Below are positions 10,860-21,889 of a stretch of 64,000 nucleotides of DNA, piece by piece. The translations under genes and the position numbers were made by a program. The notes under the pieces were generated by a model, which did no database searches, was not told the DNA's origin, and saw only the letters and a program-made list of their open reading frames with translations. How positions within the stretch are numbered: position 1 is the stretch's first letter; each line of letters starts with the position of its first letter. Source of the DNA: Trachythela sp. YZ-2020 (Eukaryota > Cnidaria > Anthozoa > Malacalcyonacea > Clavulariidae); NCBI GenBank assembly GCA_016169945.1, contig JADLSH010000106.1, positions 806,001 to 870,000 of the forward strand, read 5' to 3'.

Positions 10860-13470
10860 TTCTAATGAAGAAGGCTTTTATACACAATGCATTTTCGTGC
10901 TGATAATAAAATCGTCGTCAGAGAGATGAATTTGTAACATTGATGATGATGTTTTGAACAACTTCAAAAATGTACAAATATTGTCAGCCTGAGAAGCTCA
11001 TCTTAATCTATATATTCAATTGTAAATATTCTATTTTCTTCGAAACCCTTCATTTTCTTTCTTCAATTCAAAAATGTCGGCTTGGCTTTTTAAGGATTAA
11101 TTGGGTTGCGGAATAGCTAACTGGATAAAAAGATATAAAACAAAGCTATTTTTCTTTTTTGGGGTGGAAAATGGATATGCTCACAGAAATTTTCACATTG
11201 TATACGCTTTCAAAACGTTTGTTAAGTTATTGAGATTCGTGCGGTAATCTTAGTCTAGTTTAATCAGCTCTAAGAATAAAAGCACTGTAAGGATTTTGTT
11301 ACTTGGCGTAAAAATTTTGAATGACTGTCAAAGAATAATAGTACAAACTTCAATTATGTAAAAGTCGTACAATACTGATATTTTGCTTGCAAGTTATCTG
11401 TCATGGAGCACAAAGTTTTTGGCATATTTTGTCTTTCAATGATCGTCTTCATCGTACTCTTCTATCAATTTCTGTGTCTTGAAAATTCTATTTACTTTTC
11501 TCATATTTCTTTGAAAGATAGAAGATTAAAAAATGCGTCATCGGATTGGAAATTCAAACAATCATTAAAATAATTCCTTTCCTTTAGACCCAACCTTTCA
11601 CTCAATTCTGTGAATTTTAATATATTTATATTTACTCGTTACCTCCGCCGGAAGGATATGGATACACATACGGTAGGTTGGTTATGTGTTGTTGTATGTA
11701 TGTTTGTCTTAGAATACGATAACTAAAAAAATGGAAACGTTTTGATATTAAATTTTATAGAGCTAATGACCATAGGCCAAGGACAAATTGACACAATTTT
11801 GGTTGGATTTGGATAAACATTGTGCTATAAATTGTGAATCATTTCAAAGTTAATAAAGAGGCCCAGAAAACAATGCATATCACAATAACGAAGCTCTTTT
11901 GGAAGCTTTAAAAAGCCTTTGCCTGCTAGGGAAACGTAAACATGCATGCAAGAGATCAAAACATGACTTAATATACCGGCGGAGGAATGCCCTCTAGTTT
12001 GTTAATTCTTTTACGTGTGTTTTGTGTTTGTCTTCAACATCAATGAGATGTCGTATAATATTGTTTTCATTTCAATCGTACGGCTTGTTATCTTCATTAT
12101 TCAGGAGAAATGACAAAATGTAATGCAGTCTCATAGTAACTAATAAAATTCTTTTTTGCAGATGCATGCACTTACGCTTAACGAACTATTTTTTGTTTTT
12201 CGCAAAAATTTTCTGCTGGGTTAAAAGCTAGTTATCAAAGCGTTTCCATTACTTACTAAAAATGCTCATTCAACATTCGCTCTGCTTTAATTTATACGAG
12301 AATAGAGATGTTGTTGCTTTGATGTGTAACTTCTATCGTAAAATTATAAAAATATTCCAACATTGGAACGTTCGTTCATCAATAGTCCGCCATCTTAAAG
12401 TAATTAACATCAATTTAGTTACGCATAGAGTTTCAAGAAACATTACGTCACTTAAAGTTAGCAATCGTAGTTTTGTCACTTACGGAACTTACGCATTGTA
12501 ACAATATATCTGCATTCGGAGATACAAACATTTTCTAGAAATACATGAATGCAGAATCCCTTGCCCATTAGAACCAAGCAATTATATTCCTCAATAGTTA
12601 TTGTAACATGAAGTATTAAGCCAATCACCGTAACCATGGTAACACCCAACCTGCCGTATATTTCTTTTACTTTTTGTACAAAATGGCAAAATAGTGATAA
12701 GATTTGTACTTTAACTGTAAAATTATCAATTGCCCTACCATATAGAGTAGGCATGTTATTATTTACTCATTAATTGTAAAATTTAACCTTAGCTTAGTGA
12801 CGTTTCACAAAACGTCAACTGTTTTTGCAACGCCAATGGTACTGAATGAACGGTATTTTCGTACTTCGCCTTTGTCAGTTGAAATGGAGTTTTTATTTTT
12901 AATATGTTATTTCTTACTATAACATTTTTGAATTTGTACGAATTTGCAAATATAGTAAACTATACTGGCTACTGCATGCAAATCACAGCAATAGCAAGTA
13001 TGCAAAATATATACTTTTAATACCCGTTTAAAACGCTTCAAAACTCGAAAATCTTGTCCTTTTACTGTCTTCAAAGTTTAATTAAAGCTACTCTAAAAAT
13101 GTTTTATTTATCTTGTTTGGGAGACTTAAGACTTTATTTGTCTGTAAAATGTCCCGATTCCCGAGTAAACAAAACAAAACTTTTTTTGAAAAAAGGCAGT
13201 TAAATTTCTGACGTATACAATGAAAAACAAAGTTACGAGTTTTCTTTCGGCCTGGACTCGTGCATGCGCATAACGTAGAAAACCGTCCATGGCGTAGGGT
13301 CATGTGATCACGGCGGACGACTTTGGGTTCCGCTATGTTGTGACACACCCGGGTGTAAATATCCGAGCGGAATTAGTACGACGTTTCCAGCGAATGCCCT
13401 ATACTATTGTAATATATTGTTGGCTGAATACTATTCATGCATTGTTTGCAGTCGCGATTTTTCTCCTTTT
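10860..13470. other. No gene recognised; possible short inverted-end element at 11640-11985
   Basis: The only structure seen is a segment bounded by CCTCCGCCGG near 11642 and CCGGCGGAGG near 11970, inverted matches of about 10 bp enclosing about 340 bp. This could be a small MITE. Other ORFs here are short and domainless. Confidence 0.4.
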
Positions 13471-13472
13471 AA

Positions 13473-13735
13473 ACATGTATACCTTCACCTGCAAGACTTT
13501 GACGCGCAAAGCATTTTTCGCATAAAAGAACAGTTAAAATTTATAGATATTATTCTGCCGGTGTTTGTGATGCACGGTATTTTGCTTATTCTAATGGTAG
13601 AAAAAGCAAAATACCGTGCATCACAAAAACGGAAAAACCGGCAGAATAATATCTATATATTTTAACTGTTCTTTTATGCGAAAAATGCGCATTTGTTTTG
13701 CGCGTCAAAGTCTCTTGCAGGTGAAGGTATACATG
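13473..13735. mobile_element. Foldback (palindromic) element
   Basis: The arms are about 120 bp and near-perfectly complementary, meeting around 13604. The outer ends read CATGTATACCTTCACCTGCA and its complement, and the inner part repeats AAAATACCGTGCATCACAAA. No coding capacity; ORFs crossing it are artefacts. Confidence 0.85.
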
Positions 13736-14022
13736 CACTATAACGACCATGCATTTAAAAACAGACGTTATTGTATGTAAAATTAGTCGTGAAAAATTTG
13801 GAGTTTATATAAGCACAATATCAAGCGATCAGGCATCAAGCAGGTTTGAATGTTTCACAACATTTACTTGCAGGTATACAGAAAATATAAAAATAATGAA
13901 ATTGTTACAGAAGTTTCAATTTGGTAGTCTTGAGGTTGCACTGTATGAGTGTATTTGCCTTCTCTTGGAAATTTGAGACAGAAACCAAAACTGACTAATT
14001 TGAAATAGAACTATATTGCCAC

Positions 14023-14302
14023 AACTACTATTATCTACATGTTAACTACTATAATCTACATGTTAACTACTATAATCTACATGTTAACTACTATAATCTA
14101 CATGTTAACTACTCTAATCTACATGTTAACTACTATAATCTACATGTTAACTACTATAATCTACATGTTAACTACTATAATCTACATGTTAACTACTATA
14201 ATCTACATGTTAACTACTATAATCTACATGTTAACTACTATAATCTACATGTTAACTACTATTATCTACATGTTAACTACTATTATCTACATGTTAACTA
14301 CT
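14023..14302. repeat. 21-bp tandem repeat, about 13 copies
   Basis: The unit is CTACTATAATCTACATGTTAA, almost invariant, with single-base variants (ATTATC, TCTAATC). There are no spacers. Confidence 0.95.
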
Positions 14303-15194
14303 TTATGGCAAAACTTATTGTACAGGAAGATAGAACTATGTTCTTTTAGCGATATAGTTAGAAATTTTTATGTATCTTTCTGATTTCCACGTACAAATGG
14401 GTATGTTGCCCGTAGCCAGGATGCGCGCGGTTTTTCATGTTTTTGCAATGCATTGTGGTATCGCTAGCGGGCAAACATTGCAACTTTTTACAAGAAAAAT
14501 ATGTCTCGCGATGATCATTGGGCTGTTCAAATGATCGTCCATTCCTGAAAAGCAAGTGATAAAACCGCATGTTGGTATTCTTAGATTTTATTCACAAAAA
14601 AACCAGAACGATATCTCAAAATGGGAAAAATTACTCAATCGTAAGGACTTTAAAGTCACGTCGACTACGTAGGTATGTTCGAACCACTTCCAAGCAGGTT
14701 ATCGATCAAAGGAATTGAATGTCCCAATCCCATACTTTGTCTGAAAGGTTATAGCGCTGATAAAAGAAAGAAACCCGTCCGTCCCAGAAGAAAAGGGACC
14801 TCTTTCCTCCTAAGCCTAAACGAAGGCGTCAAAGCGATAATATTGCCTCGTTGGATACCTCATTAAAAGAACCGGATGTGCCACCTAAATCACAGCGAGA
14901 ACCGGTCCTATCAGAAGAAGAAAATGACAGCAGTCTTATTCTAAATAACATTAAAGTAGAACCAGAAGACGATTATGGTGAGTTAAATAGTCGTTCACTA
15001 CAGGATTTTAATGGGTCAGATGAACTTGAGTCACTAGAGTATGAAAATGAAAATAAATGTCGTAGAGACCTGTTTATCAAGCATGCTACATCTGATAGAA
15101 ACTGCTTTAGATACACAGGGGTCTCTAGACCAAGAAAGAGAAGATAAAAAAAGTTTGCGCTATTGGAAACGATCTGTTGATACACCAAGAACAA

Positions 15195-15920
15195 ATTGAG
15201 GGTTGCTTCGCGTGTGCCTAAAAGATATAAACAAAATCTCGATGTTTCGAGCTAAAGCCCTTCGTCAGGAGAAATTAGTAGACAGATAAACACATTACAT
15301 CAGCTTTTATAGCAACGCTATAAAAGCTGTCACGTGAACAAAATATTAACCAATGAAAATAAAGTAGTCAACAATCATAACAAAATATAATTAATATGTA
15401 AAGATATAGCCTGCGTGCAGGCTTCGGCCCGATTATAGGGTCGAAGGTCTGCGCACAGGCGTTACACTTATCAAAGCGCTATAAATGTCGTACAAGGGAA
15501 GGGAAGAGGGGATATAGAGGAAAGTATATAAGAAGTATTTAAGAGAAAAGAATGAGCTAGATGAAGGAGATGCGCTTATTGATACCATCAGGCTGAATGG
15601 TGCCAAGTTTAAAAATGAGACGCTTTTCTTGCTTCCGACGGGTATCATTGTCACCAATAATGGGATGAATGGCGCATATTTTCATATCAGAAAAGGAGTG
15701 GTTGGCACTGTTGAAGTGCCTAGCAACCGGTTTGTTGTGCACATTGTTCTTAACATCACGCAAGTGCTCAGCAAACCTATCGCCTAAACGTCTTCCAGTC
15801 TCTCCGATGTAGAGCAAGCCACATTTGCTGCAAGAGATGCAGTAAACGAGGTTGGAGGAGATGCACGTGAAATTGTGCTTGATACACCGGCTTCGAGAGG
15901 GAAAAAGAGAGGAGCACAAC
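15195..15920 (-). mobile_element. 5'-truncated Penelope-like retroelement inserted in the transposase
   Basis: The minus-strand frame at 15557-15919 encodes a GIY-YIG endonuclease domain: SNLVYCISCSKCGLLYIGET, GRRLGDRFAEHLRDVKN and ARHFNSANHSFSDM. This is the C-terminal domain of Penelope-like elements. The RT part is absent. The 3' region down to about 15195 carries a hammerhead-like motif. The exact right boundary within 15890-15930 is uncertain because both host frame and element frame are readable there. Confidence 0.75.
15231..15277 (-). ncRNA. Candidate hammerhead ribozyme in the Penelope-like element
   Basis: Minus strand: CTGACGA, then a stem II hairpin GGGC-TTTA-GCTC, then GAAA, then CATC as the possible cleavage site, then GAGA, which pairs with the TCTC just before CTGACGA to form stem I. 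Stem III would be vestigial. Hammerhead motifs with minimal stem III are known from Penelope-like elements of animals, so the context fits. Activity is not shown. Confidence 0.55.
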
Positions 15921-17078
15921 CCAGGCTTCTATCGTGTTGGGAGGAGTTTCTTCTTACATTAATAAGAACACGAAAGATTTTGATGTGCACTTTCTTGCTG
16001 ACACTTTTGGACAGTGCTAGCCAGGTGTCTCGTATTTATAATACTTGGATTACCTTCCTTTCAGAAGAGTTATCATTGCTTGTCCCATGGCGAAGTCGAA
16101 GTGAGATACAAATGGTGGTACCAAAACAATTCAAAACAAATTCTAATATCCGGGTAATCATCAACTGTTGTGAGCTTTACATCCAAAAGCCAGTCATTCC
16201 CAAACGTCAGAAAGCTACATGGAGCAGCTTCAAACACTACAATACAGTAAAGTTGCTTGTTGGCATTACACCTCCTGGGGTTATTTCCTTTCTTCTCCCA
16301 CTTTGGAGAGGGAATTTGGGTTTGCTTAATTGTTTAGAAGAAGGTGATACTGTAATGGCAGACAAAGGTTTTCTGGTCCTGGATTTACTTCCTTTAAGAA
16401 AGGAAAGTCCAACTTATTTCTCCAGCCTATTGCGGGGGACCTCGACCTTCCTCCAATGCATTAACCCACATTCGTGCACTATGATATCTGAAAGCAATAC
16501 TGTATCTGTTTTCTGTCTAATGACAGACAACTTTAATAATCAAATTAAATGGAATATGTCGGGCCTTAATGGTGAATAATTATACTTTTTATCATTCACC
16601 GATAAGTCGACTCTTCTTTTTTGTTTTTCTTGGACAAGGCTTCATCAGCAGGTTCACTTTCTGCGTTCGGGTTATTGATCGGTGTAATGGGTTGGTGGAG
16701 TGGGCTGATTTGCTGAGCAATCGCGACAGAGGTTGCTGTTGGTTTACAGGATATTTGTTCCTCGCCATGTCCAGGTTGAAGATCATAATCGCTTTCGTCC
16801 GACGAAGAAGAGAGTGGTCTAGAACGAGTCCGATCTCGTTTGCGATTCAATCTTTGCCGTTGAAATTCAAGTTCAAAGGATGGATGTATAACTTGGCTTG
16901 CGACAACTTGTTGTGGATTCGAGATGTTGGCTTGCCGGATGTCTTCATTTGTAATACTTGTCAACATGGAAGGGTCGAAAAGTTTGAAGCCTTCATTATT
17001 CTCAATAATTTGACCTTCTGCGTTGACAGGCTCGTACCACAGCTCCTCTGGATCGACGTATTCGCGATGAGTGGTTAT

Positions 17079-19187
17079 TAGATTAGATTAGATTTATTGA
17101 AATACTTGAATGGCAGTTCAAAAACGAACTGAAAAACACAAGTTTACATAGTTTAAAAATAGTAGAGCAAAATACGTATATACAAATTATAGATACGCTG
17201 GTAATACTAATTACTATAACGTAGGATTACTAATTTACAAGTTGATATATTAATCAATAGAAGCCTAAAAGATTAAAAAGAGTTCCATTTGCGTACGCAA
17301 TATGGCAAAAAACTATCATTATAGCGTTTAGTTCGGGTTTTAAAAAGTGAGATAGATCTGGAATGTCTAAGATTGTACTTGTGATGTAATGGTTCAGGTA
17401 ATAGATTAAAAATTTTACTCGAAGTGTCACTATAATTGTTTTTGTAAAAAGATCTGCATAACAATTCCCTTCTCTCCTCGAGAGTGGGCAAATTTAGGTC
17501 TTTGAGGCTTTCGGAGTAGGACAAGTGGGGAACAATAATTTTGAACGCACGTCTCTGAATGTGCTCTAATTCATCAGTCAGGAACTTTGGTAACGAGGTA
17601 TGCCAGACTGGACACGCATATTCCAAGACAGGTCTAATAAAACTACAATATACTGTCCTAAGATCACTCGGTTGGACACCATTTCTTCTTAATATCCTTA
17701 AAGCATACAGACGTTTGCTTGCTTTAGAGGATATGTGCCTGATGTGTGTGGTCCACTTAAGATAGGATGTCAAATTTACCCCCAGGAGCTTTATGGTATT
17801 AACAGCCTCCAGGGGTTGGTTATTGACAAACAAGGGTTGCGTCGGGAGTTGATTGATCAAAAATGACACGGTGAAATCTTTAGTTTTTTTTACGTTCAAC
17901 TTCATGTTGTTCGCACTTGACCACTGGGTCACGTTGTCAAGTTCTTGCTGTAATTTTGGTAGATCCGATTCACATACTCTAACAACTTCAGAGATTGCAC
18001 AATCGTCAACATACTTGTACAAAGGCAATTCACTGGACAGATCATTGACCATTATAAGAAAGAACAGAGGACCAAGTTTGGTACGTTGCGGAACTCCAGC
18101 TTTTATTTCTTTCCAATCAGATTTACAAGTTTTTAATTTGACACGCTGCTGTCTGCCTTGAAGAAAACTTGAACACCAGTTTAATAGAACCGGTGGAACA
18201 TTGAGAAGCTGTAACTTACGCATCAGAATGTTATGATCAATTCGATCAAACGCTTTGAAAAAATCGATGAAGCAGGTTCGGATAATGGTGTTAGGCGTTT
18301 CCAGGGCAGAGAGCCAGTAGTGGACTAAATGCACGAGGGCGTGAGTGGTTGAAGACTTTTTCACACTACCAAACTGGAAAGGGTCGATGTATGGCATAAC
18401 AATAGGTGCAAGCCAGTTGAAAACACTGCTCAACACTGCAGTTAGAGATATAGGTCTAAGGTCCGTATCGATAGACTTCGGTCTAGAGATCTTCCTCAAC
18501 GGGAGGACATCCGCACATTTCCACAGCTCGGGGACACGACCTTCTCTAATAGAAGAGTTAAACATGGAATACACAGGGATGCTAATAGTTGTGGCGCAGG
18601 TTTTCAAGAGCCAATTGGGAATCTAGTCAGGTCCTACAGACTTGCGATCTTGGACAGCCACCAAAGCAAGTTCTACGGCATCACGGGTAATGATGTACTC
18701 ATCAGGAATGTTGGAAACAGGTATGGGAGTAAAGTTTAGTTGTGGTATGTCAGCAGCAACACTGCAAAATGATTCGTTAATAGCGACAGCAAGATCGAAG
18801 TCGTTCAAAACAGTGCCATTTACGGCTAAGCTTGTTAACGGGGGAGGATTAGAAAGTCCAGACAACAGTTTGATTCCGTCCCACCACTTTTTAGGATTAC
18901 TCTCATGCATGTGATTAATTTTGTCATTGTAGAATCTTTGGCGTGCTCTCTTACAGAGTTTTATCACTTTATTGCGATAAACATTATATTGGTGTAAGTC
19001 ATTATTCAACCAAGGTTGTTGACGTTTCTTAATAGATTCTTTAATAACAGGAGTAATCCATGGTTTGTCGTTAGGATGATGTTTCACAGTACGCATGGGG
19101 ATACAGGAACTCAAAGCAACGTGAACTACCGACTGGAAAGAATCCAGTTGTTCGTCACATGAATTCAGCCGCATGAGTGGTGTCCAG
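17079..19187 (-). mobile_element. 5'-truncated LINE inserted in helicase copy 1
   Basis: The insert interrupts sequence that is continuous in helicase copy 2 (GGTTATTTCACTG). It is flanked by TTAT on both sides (17075-17078 and 19188-19191). Its 3' end on the minus strand finishes in a short (AATCT)n tail, as in several CR1/L2-like lineages. The endonuclease domain is missing. Confidence 0.85.
17273..19174 (-). pseudogene. LINE reverse transcriptase ORF with one in-frame stop
   Basis: One frame runs from 19174 to 17273, broken only by a TAG at about 18622 inside the GPD-x-IPN motif. Upstream it has the endonuclease-RT linker (PWITPVIKESIKKRQQPW, KKWWDGIKLL). Downstream are RT blocks: LWKCADVLPLRK, LRPISLTAV, FIDFFKAFDRIDHN, AGVPQRTKLGPLFFLIMVND and the active site YVDDCAI. 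A C-terminal region follows (RPVLEYACPVWH, LEHIQRRAFKII). The single nonsense change and intact remainder suggest a fairly recent insertion. Jockey/CR1 superfamily by motif style. Confidence 0.85.
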
Positions 19188-20778
19188 TTATTTCACTGAC
19201 CAACCAAGCAAGACAGTCCATCGCGTGGTCGTACATCCAACGGTTAACGCCAGGGCTGGTTTGTGGAAGCGATGTAGTCTCGAAGATTACTATGCGCCGT
19301 TTGACATTCTCGTCGTCGTCTTCAAATTCAGGTACTTTATTCGTTGTGATGTAAAACGGACTGTTGTTCATCACAGTTCTCGGCATTCCGTGTTTCACCG
19401 CCGTCACCATCCAGCCACGTTACAAAATTGTCTTAGCGAGGTCTGATTGAAGTGTGGATTCCGACCATTCGTCGACCAGGACCAATCTCTGGGTCCGGCA
19501 ACAACTAACCTTCGTATTTTATGGGGCATTTTGCCTGCCATTAAACATTGATAGAATTTGTTGCAAAATTTTGCACGAACTTCGACGCCAGGAAATGAGT
19601 TAAGGACTCCTTCTTTGGAGTACTCAGGTTGTGGATCTGTTGTGCAATCGTAGGCGACGAACGCTCTTGGAGATTGGATGCCAACTTTCTCCGGCGGTAT
19701 CGCGTCACGAATGAAACTACGTGAAGATATCTGGAAGAAAAACCCGTTCGAAACTTCGATTAAATCCAAGTCGAACTGTATTTGTTGGATTATTTCACAT
19801 GCTTGGTGGGACAGAATTCGTAGCAAAAATGTGAAGTGCCTTAAAACTTTCCCACGAATGGCTTCGTTTGCCAACAGCTTGTTTAAGTAACTGCCAACGT
19901 CCATCATCTTTACGTAGGCCATTTTTGCTGCCTTTGGCTTCGCATACACGTCGCCCCGGTGCAGTGCGTTATTGCAGATCTTCATTATAGCTGCTATCTG
20001 TCTGATGGTAGTTGTTAGATCATCATCCGTTGTCGAGGAGAAACAGGGACCATCCACTTGTCAGTTACCATGTTTTCGATCTCTATGGTCATTCCATCGC
20101 CTTTTAAAAGGGTGATAGCTTCATGAAGTGGACTGTCAATGATGACCGTTTACGACGATGAGGCGGCATGGGGAAGTTGGGTGTCGTGGTCCTTGATTTT
20201 CCCTTCGTGATTCGTCGCTTTCCTCCGCGGAAGTAGATCGTGAACAACTGGCGAGGCAATACTCGTTAGAGGTGTTTACCATATCCAGGATGAGCTCGTT
20301 GTTGTGATCTTTCACGACTTGGAACACCTGATGGGACGACTCCTCCAACGCCTTGTTAGTAGCATCGTTAACTCTCGATGTTATCCCTTGTATAGTTGCC
20401 TTCATGTCGTGATTGTGTAACAGCTGGTATATCTTCGTTTGGTTGCACGTCTCCGTTTCCCGATATACAATAATATAGGTTAGAATGCCAGTCGCATAAA
20501 TTCAATAATAAAAAAGTATTCAAACGTATAGATAATAGTCTGGAAAATATATCGCACTTACCAGTGGCAGTATATTTGCTCTTAAAGAGATTTTAATACT
20601 TTTCGACGTTAGCTCCTTGCGAGGACGCCGAGGTGGCATTTTGTGCCGAATATAAAGTTTAGTGAACTTCGAAGTTATCTCTAGTTATGTTCTATTACGA
20701 TGTATTGCAGAGGAAAACAACATTGGCTTTATAGACGTTTCGGGACAAATTTGCATGTGGGAACAATAATCTTTACTA

Positions 20779-20945
20779 TAGTCATAGTCATAGTCATAGT
20801 CATAGTCATAGTCATAGTCATAGTCATAGTCATAGTCATAATCATGGACTATAGTCATGGACTATAGTCACAGTCATAGTCATGGACTATAGTCATAGCT
20901 ATAGTCATGGACTATAGTCATAGCCATAGTCATGGACTATAGTTA
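20779..20945. repeat. (ATAGTC)n hexamer array next to helicase copy 1
   Basis: About 16 clean hexamers, then a degenerate part with ATAGTCATGGACT palindromic variants. It sits in the same position relative to the helicase start as the much longer array at 26514-27056. Confidence 0.95.
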
Positions 20946-21059
20946 TCAGCGTTTTCATATCTGTTCTTATTAGCCTAATGTTTCCTGCTTTAGAATAATC
21001 TATTTGTAGTCTATTAACGCTAATAACCGTCAACACGGAGCAGTAAGAATACCTAGTTG

Positions 21060-21480
21060 GTAGTGAGAGTCCAAATTACAACAAAAGTGTCATTATCGAA
21101 ACAAGCGGGGCAAACAACCTTTTAGTGATTTAAGCTTGACTCGCTTGTTTTGGTTTTCGGAACGATGTAAAACGTCGGCTTTGTACCGGCATTGTTTCAG
21201 GAACAAAAATTTGGTTCCTTTGACAAAGGAACACCACCAAAGCGGAACAAGTCGTTCCGATTTTAAGTTGAGAAACTATTTGTTCCTGTCCATTAGAGAG
21301 GAACAAATATATGTTCCGATTTCCGGAACTATTAGTTTTAGGCAGAGAGGGACAAATATATGTTCCGATTTCCGGAACTAATAGTTTTACGTAGAAAGGA
21401 ATGTTTTTGTAAAATTTATTGATAGTTATTCTAACCCTTGTGTATAAGCCCAATAATGGTATTTCATCAAAGTAATAGGT
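21060..21480. repeat. Region with a near-tandem duplicated 63-bp unit
   Basis: GGAACAAATATATGTTCCGA followed by TTTCCGGAACTA occurs twice (about 21298-21340 and 21350-21395). GGAACAAAT/GTTCC words recur through the region. ORFs on both strands mirror the repeat and have no domain. Confidence 0.6.
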
Positions 21481-21510
21481 AGGTGTCTGTATTTGGATAA
21501 TTATAATAAG

Positions 21511-21680
21511 TTTGACCGTATAATTTGCATGAAATTACGTCATTTTAAAACACCTGGCTACCATCTTTAGTAGCCAGGTGGTAGCCATGTATTTTAATAG
21601 GGATTTGTATTAGTAGCCAGGTAGCCAGTTGTTTTGCATACAAATAAGTTTGACGGTATAATTAACATGAAATTACGTCA
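21511..21680 (+). repeat. Left end repeats of the recombinase transposon
   Basis: One full unit and about 30 bp of the next (TTTGAC[C/G]GTATAATT...CATGAAATTACGTCA), period about 150 bp. It is the inverted counterpart of 23630-23965. Confidence 0.8.
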
Positions 21681-21889
21681 TATAAGTGGCTTGAGTCACT
21701 TGATAGGAGATAAGGAGACCAACTGACAATAAACTATTATTTGCCTTATTGTTTGCAATTGAATAAGGGTAGTCGTTCCCTTCAAAAAAATATAAGCCGA
21801 TCAATTGCAATATTTACAATTTATGCAGACCGTTCCGCATGAAATTGTTTCGTTTCCAAACAAGCTTATATTTGTCTGTCTTTTGAGGA

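Larger units (their letters stand above)
14764..16579 (+). pseudogene. Broken DDE transposase (PIF/Harbinger-ISL2EU / DDE_Tnp_4 type)
   Basis: The N-terminal part (14764 to about 15190) is basic then acidic (KPKRRRQSD; IKVEPEDD) and ends RNCFRYTGVS and LRYWKRS, as in transposases of this group. The frame is then split by a Penelope-like insertion and resumes near 15900: EEFLLTLIRTRK, a frameshift, ASQVSRIYNTWITFL, then NIRVIINCCELYIQKP, QKATWSSFKHYNTVKLLVG and EGDTVMADKGF. In the family the first catalytic Asp lies in a VIIDCTE-like block; here it is Asn (IINCCE). The segment after LWRGN that normally precedes the second half is deleted. The second Asp (MADKGF) remains. With the insertion, frameshift, deletion and lost residue, the gene is dead. 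It abuts helicase copy 1 at about 16600. Confidence 0.75.
16602..20639 (-). pseudogene. SF3 helicase-like gene of viral origin, copy 1 (dead)
   Basis: Read from the ATG at 20639 leftwards, pieces match copy 2 (24754-26372). First comes a basic start (MPPRRPRKELTS), a coiled region (about 20136-20405) and a middle domain (19404-20057). Then come a core remnant with GPRD followed by unrelated residues, motif C (FYITTNKVPEFEDD at about 19320-19360), and a Ser/charged tail (16602-16967; SSSSDESDYDLQPGH). Compared with copy 2, about 115 bp covering the end of Walker A through Walker B is deleted near 19475-19490. A LINE (17079-19187) is inserted after motif C. A GTAAGT near 20560 could be a donor for an intron in the N-terminal part. 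The 3' end is cut off at the DDE transposase. In viruses SF3 helicases unwind the replication origin. Confidence 0.7.

Noticed and set aside
13417..13665. ORFs across the palindrome
   Set aside because: They run through the foldback arms and have no domain.
14023..14302. Possible CRISPR array
   Set aside because: Units are contiguous with no spacers and no cas genes; the same holds for the 12-bp arrays at 34775-35120 and 55738-55900. The genome is eukaryotic.
14039..14383. ORF with repeated LTTIIYM
   Set aside because: Product of the 21-bp tandem repeat, whose length is a multiple of three.
17559..18914. Plus-strand ORFs over the LINE
   Set aside because: Antisense shadows of the reverse transcriptase on the minus strand.
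20560..20640. The N-terminal difference between the two helicase copies as proof of a spliced (retrocopied) copy 2
   Set aside because: The segment absent from copy 2 is not bounded by GT and AG, so simple deletion is more likely than retroposition of a spliced RNA.
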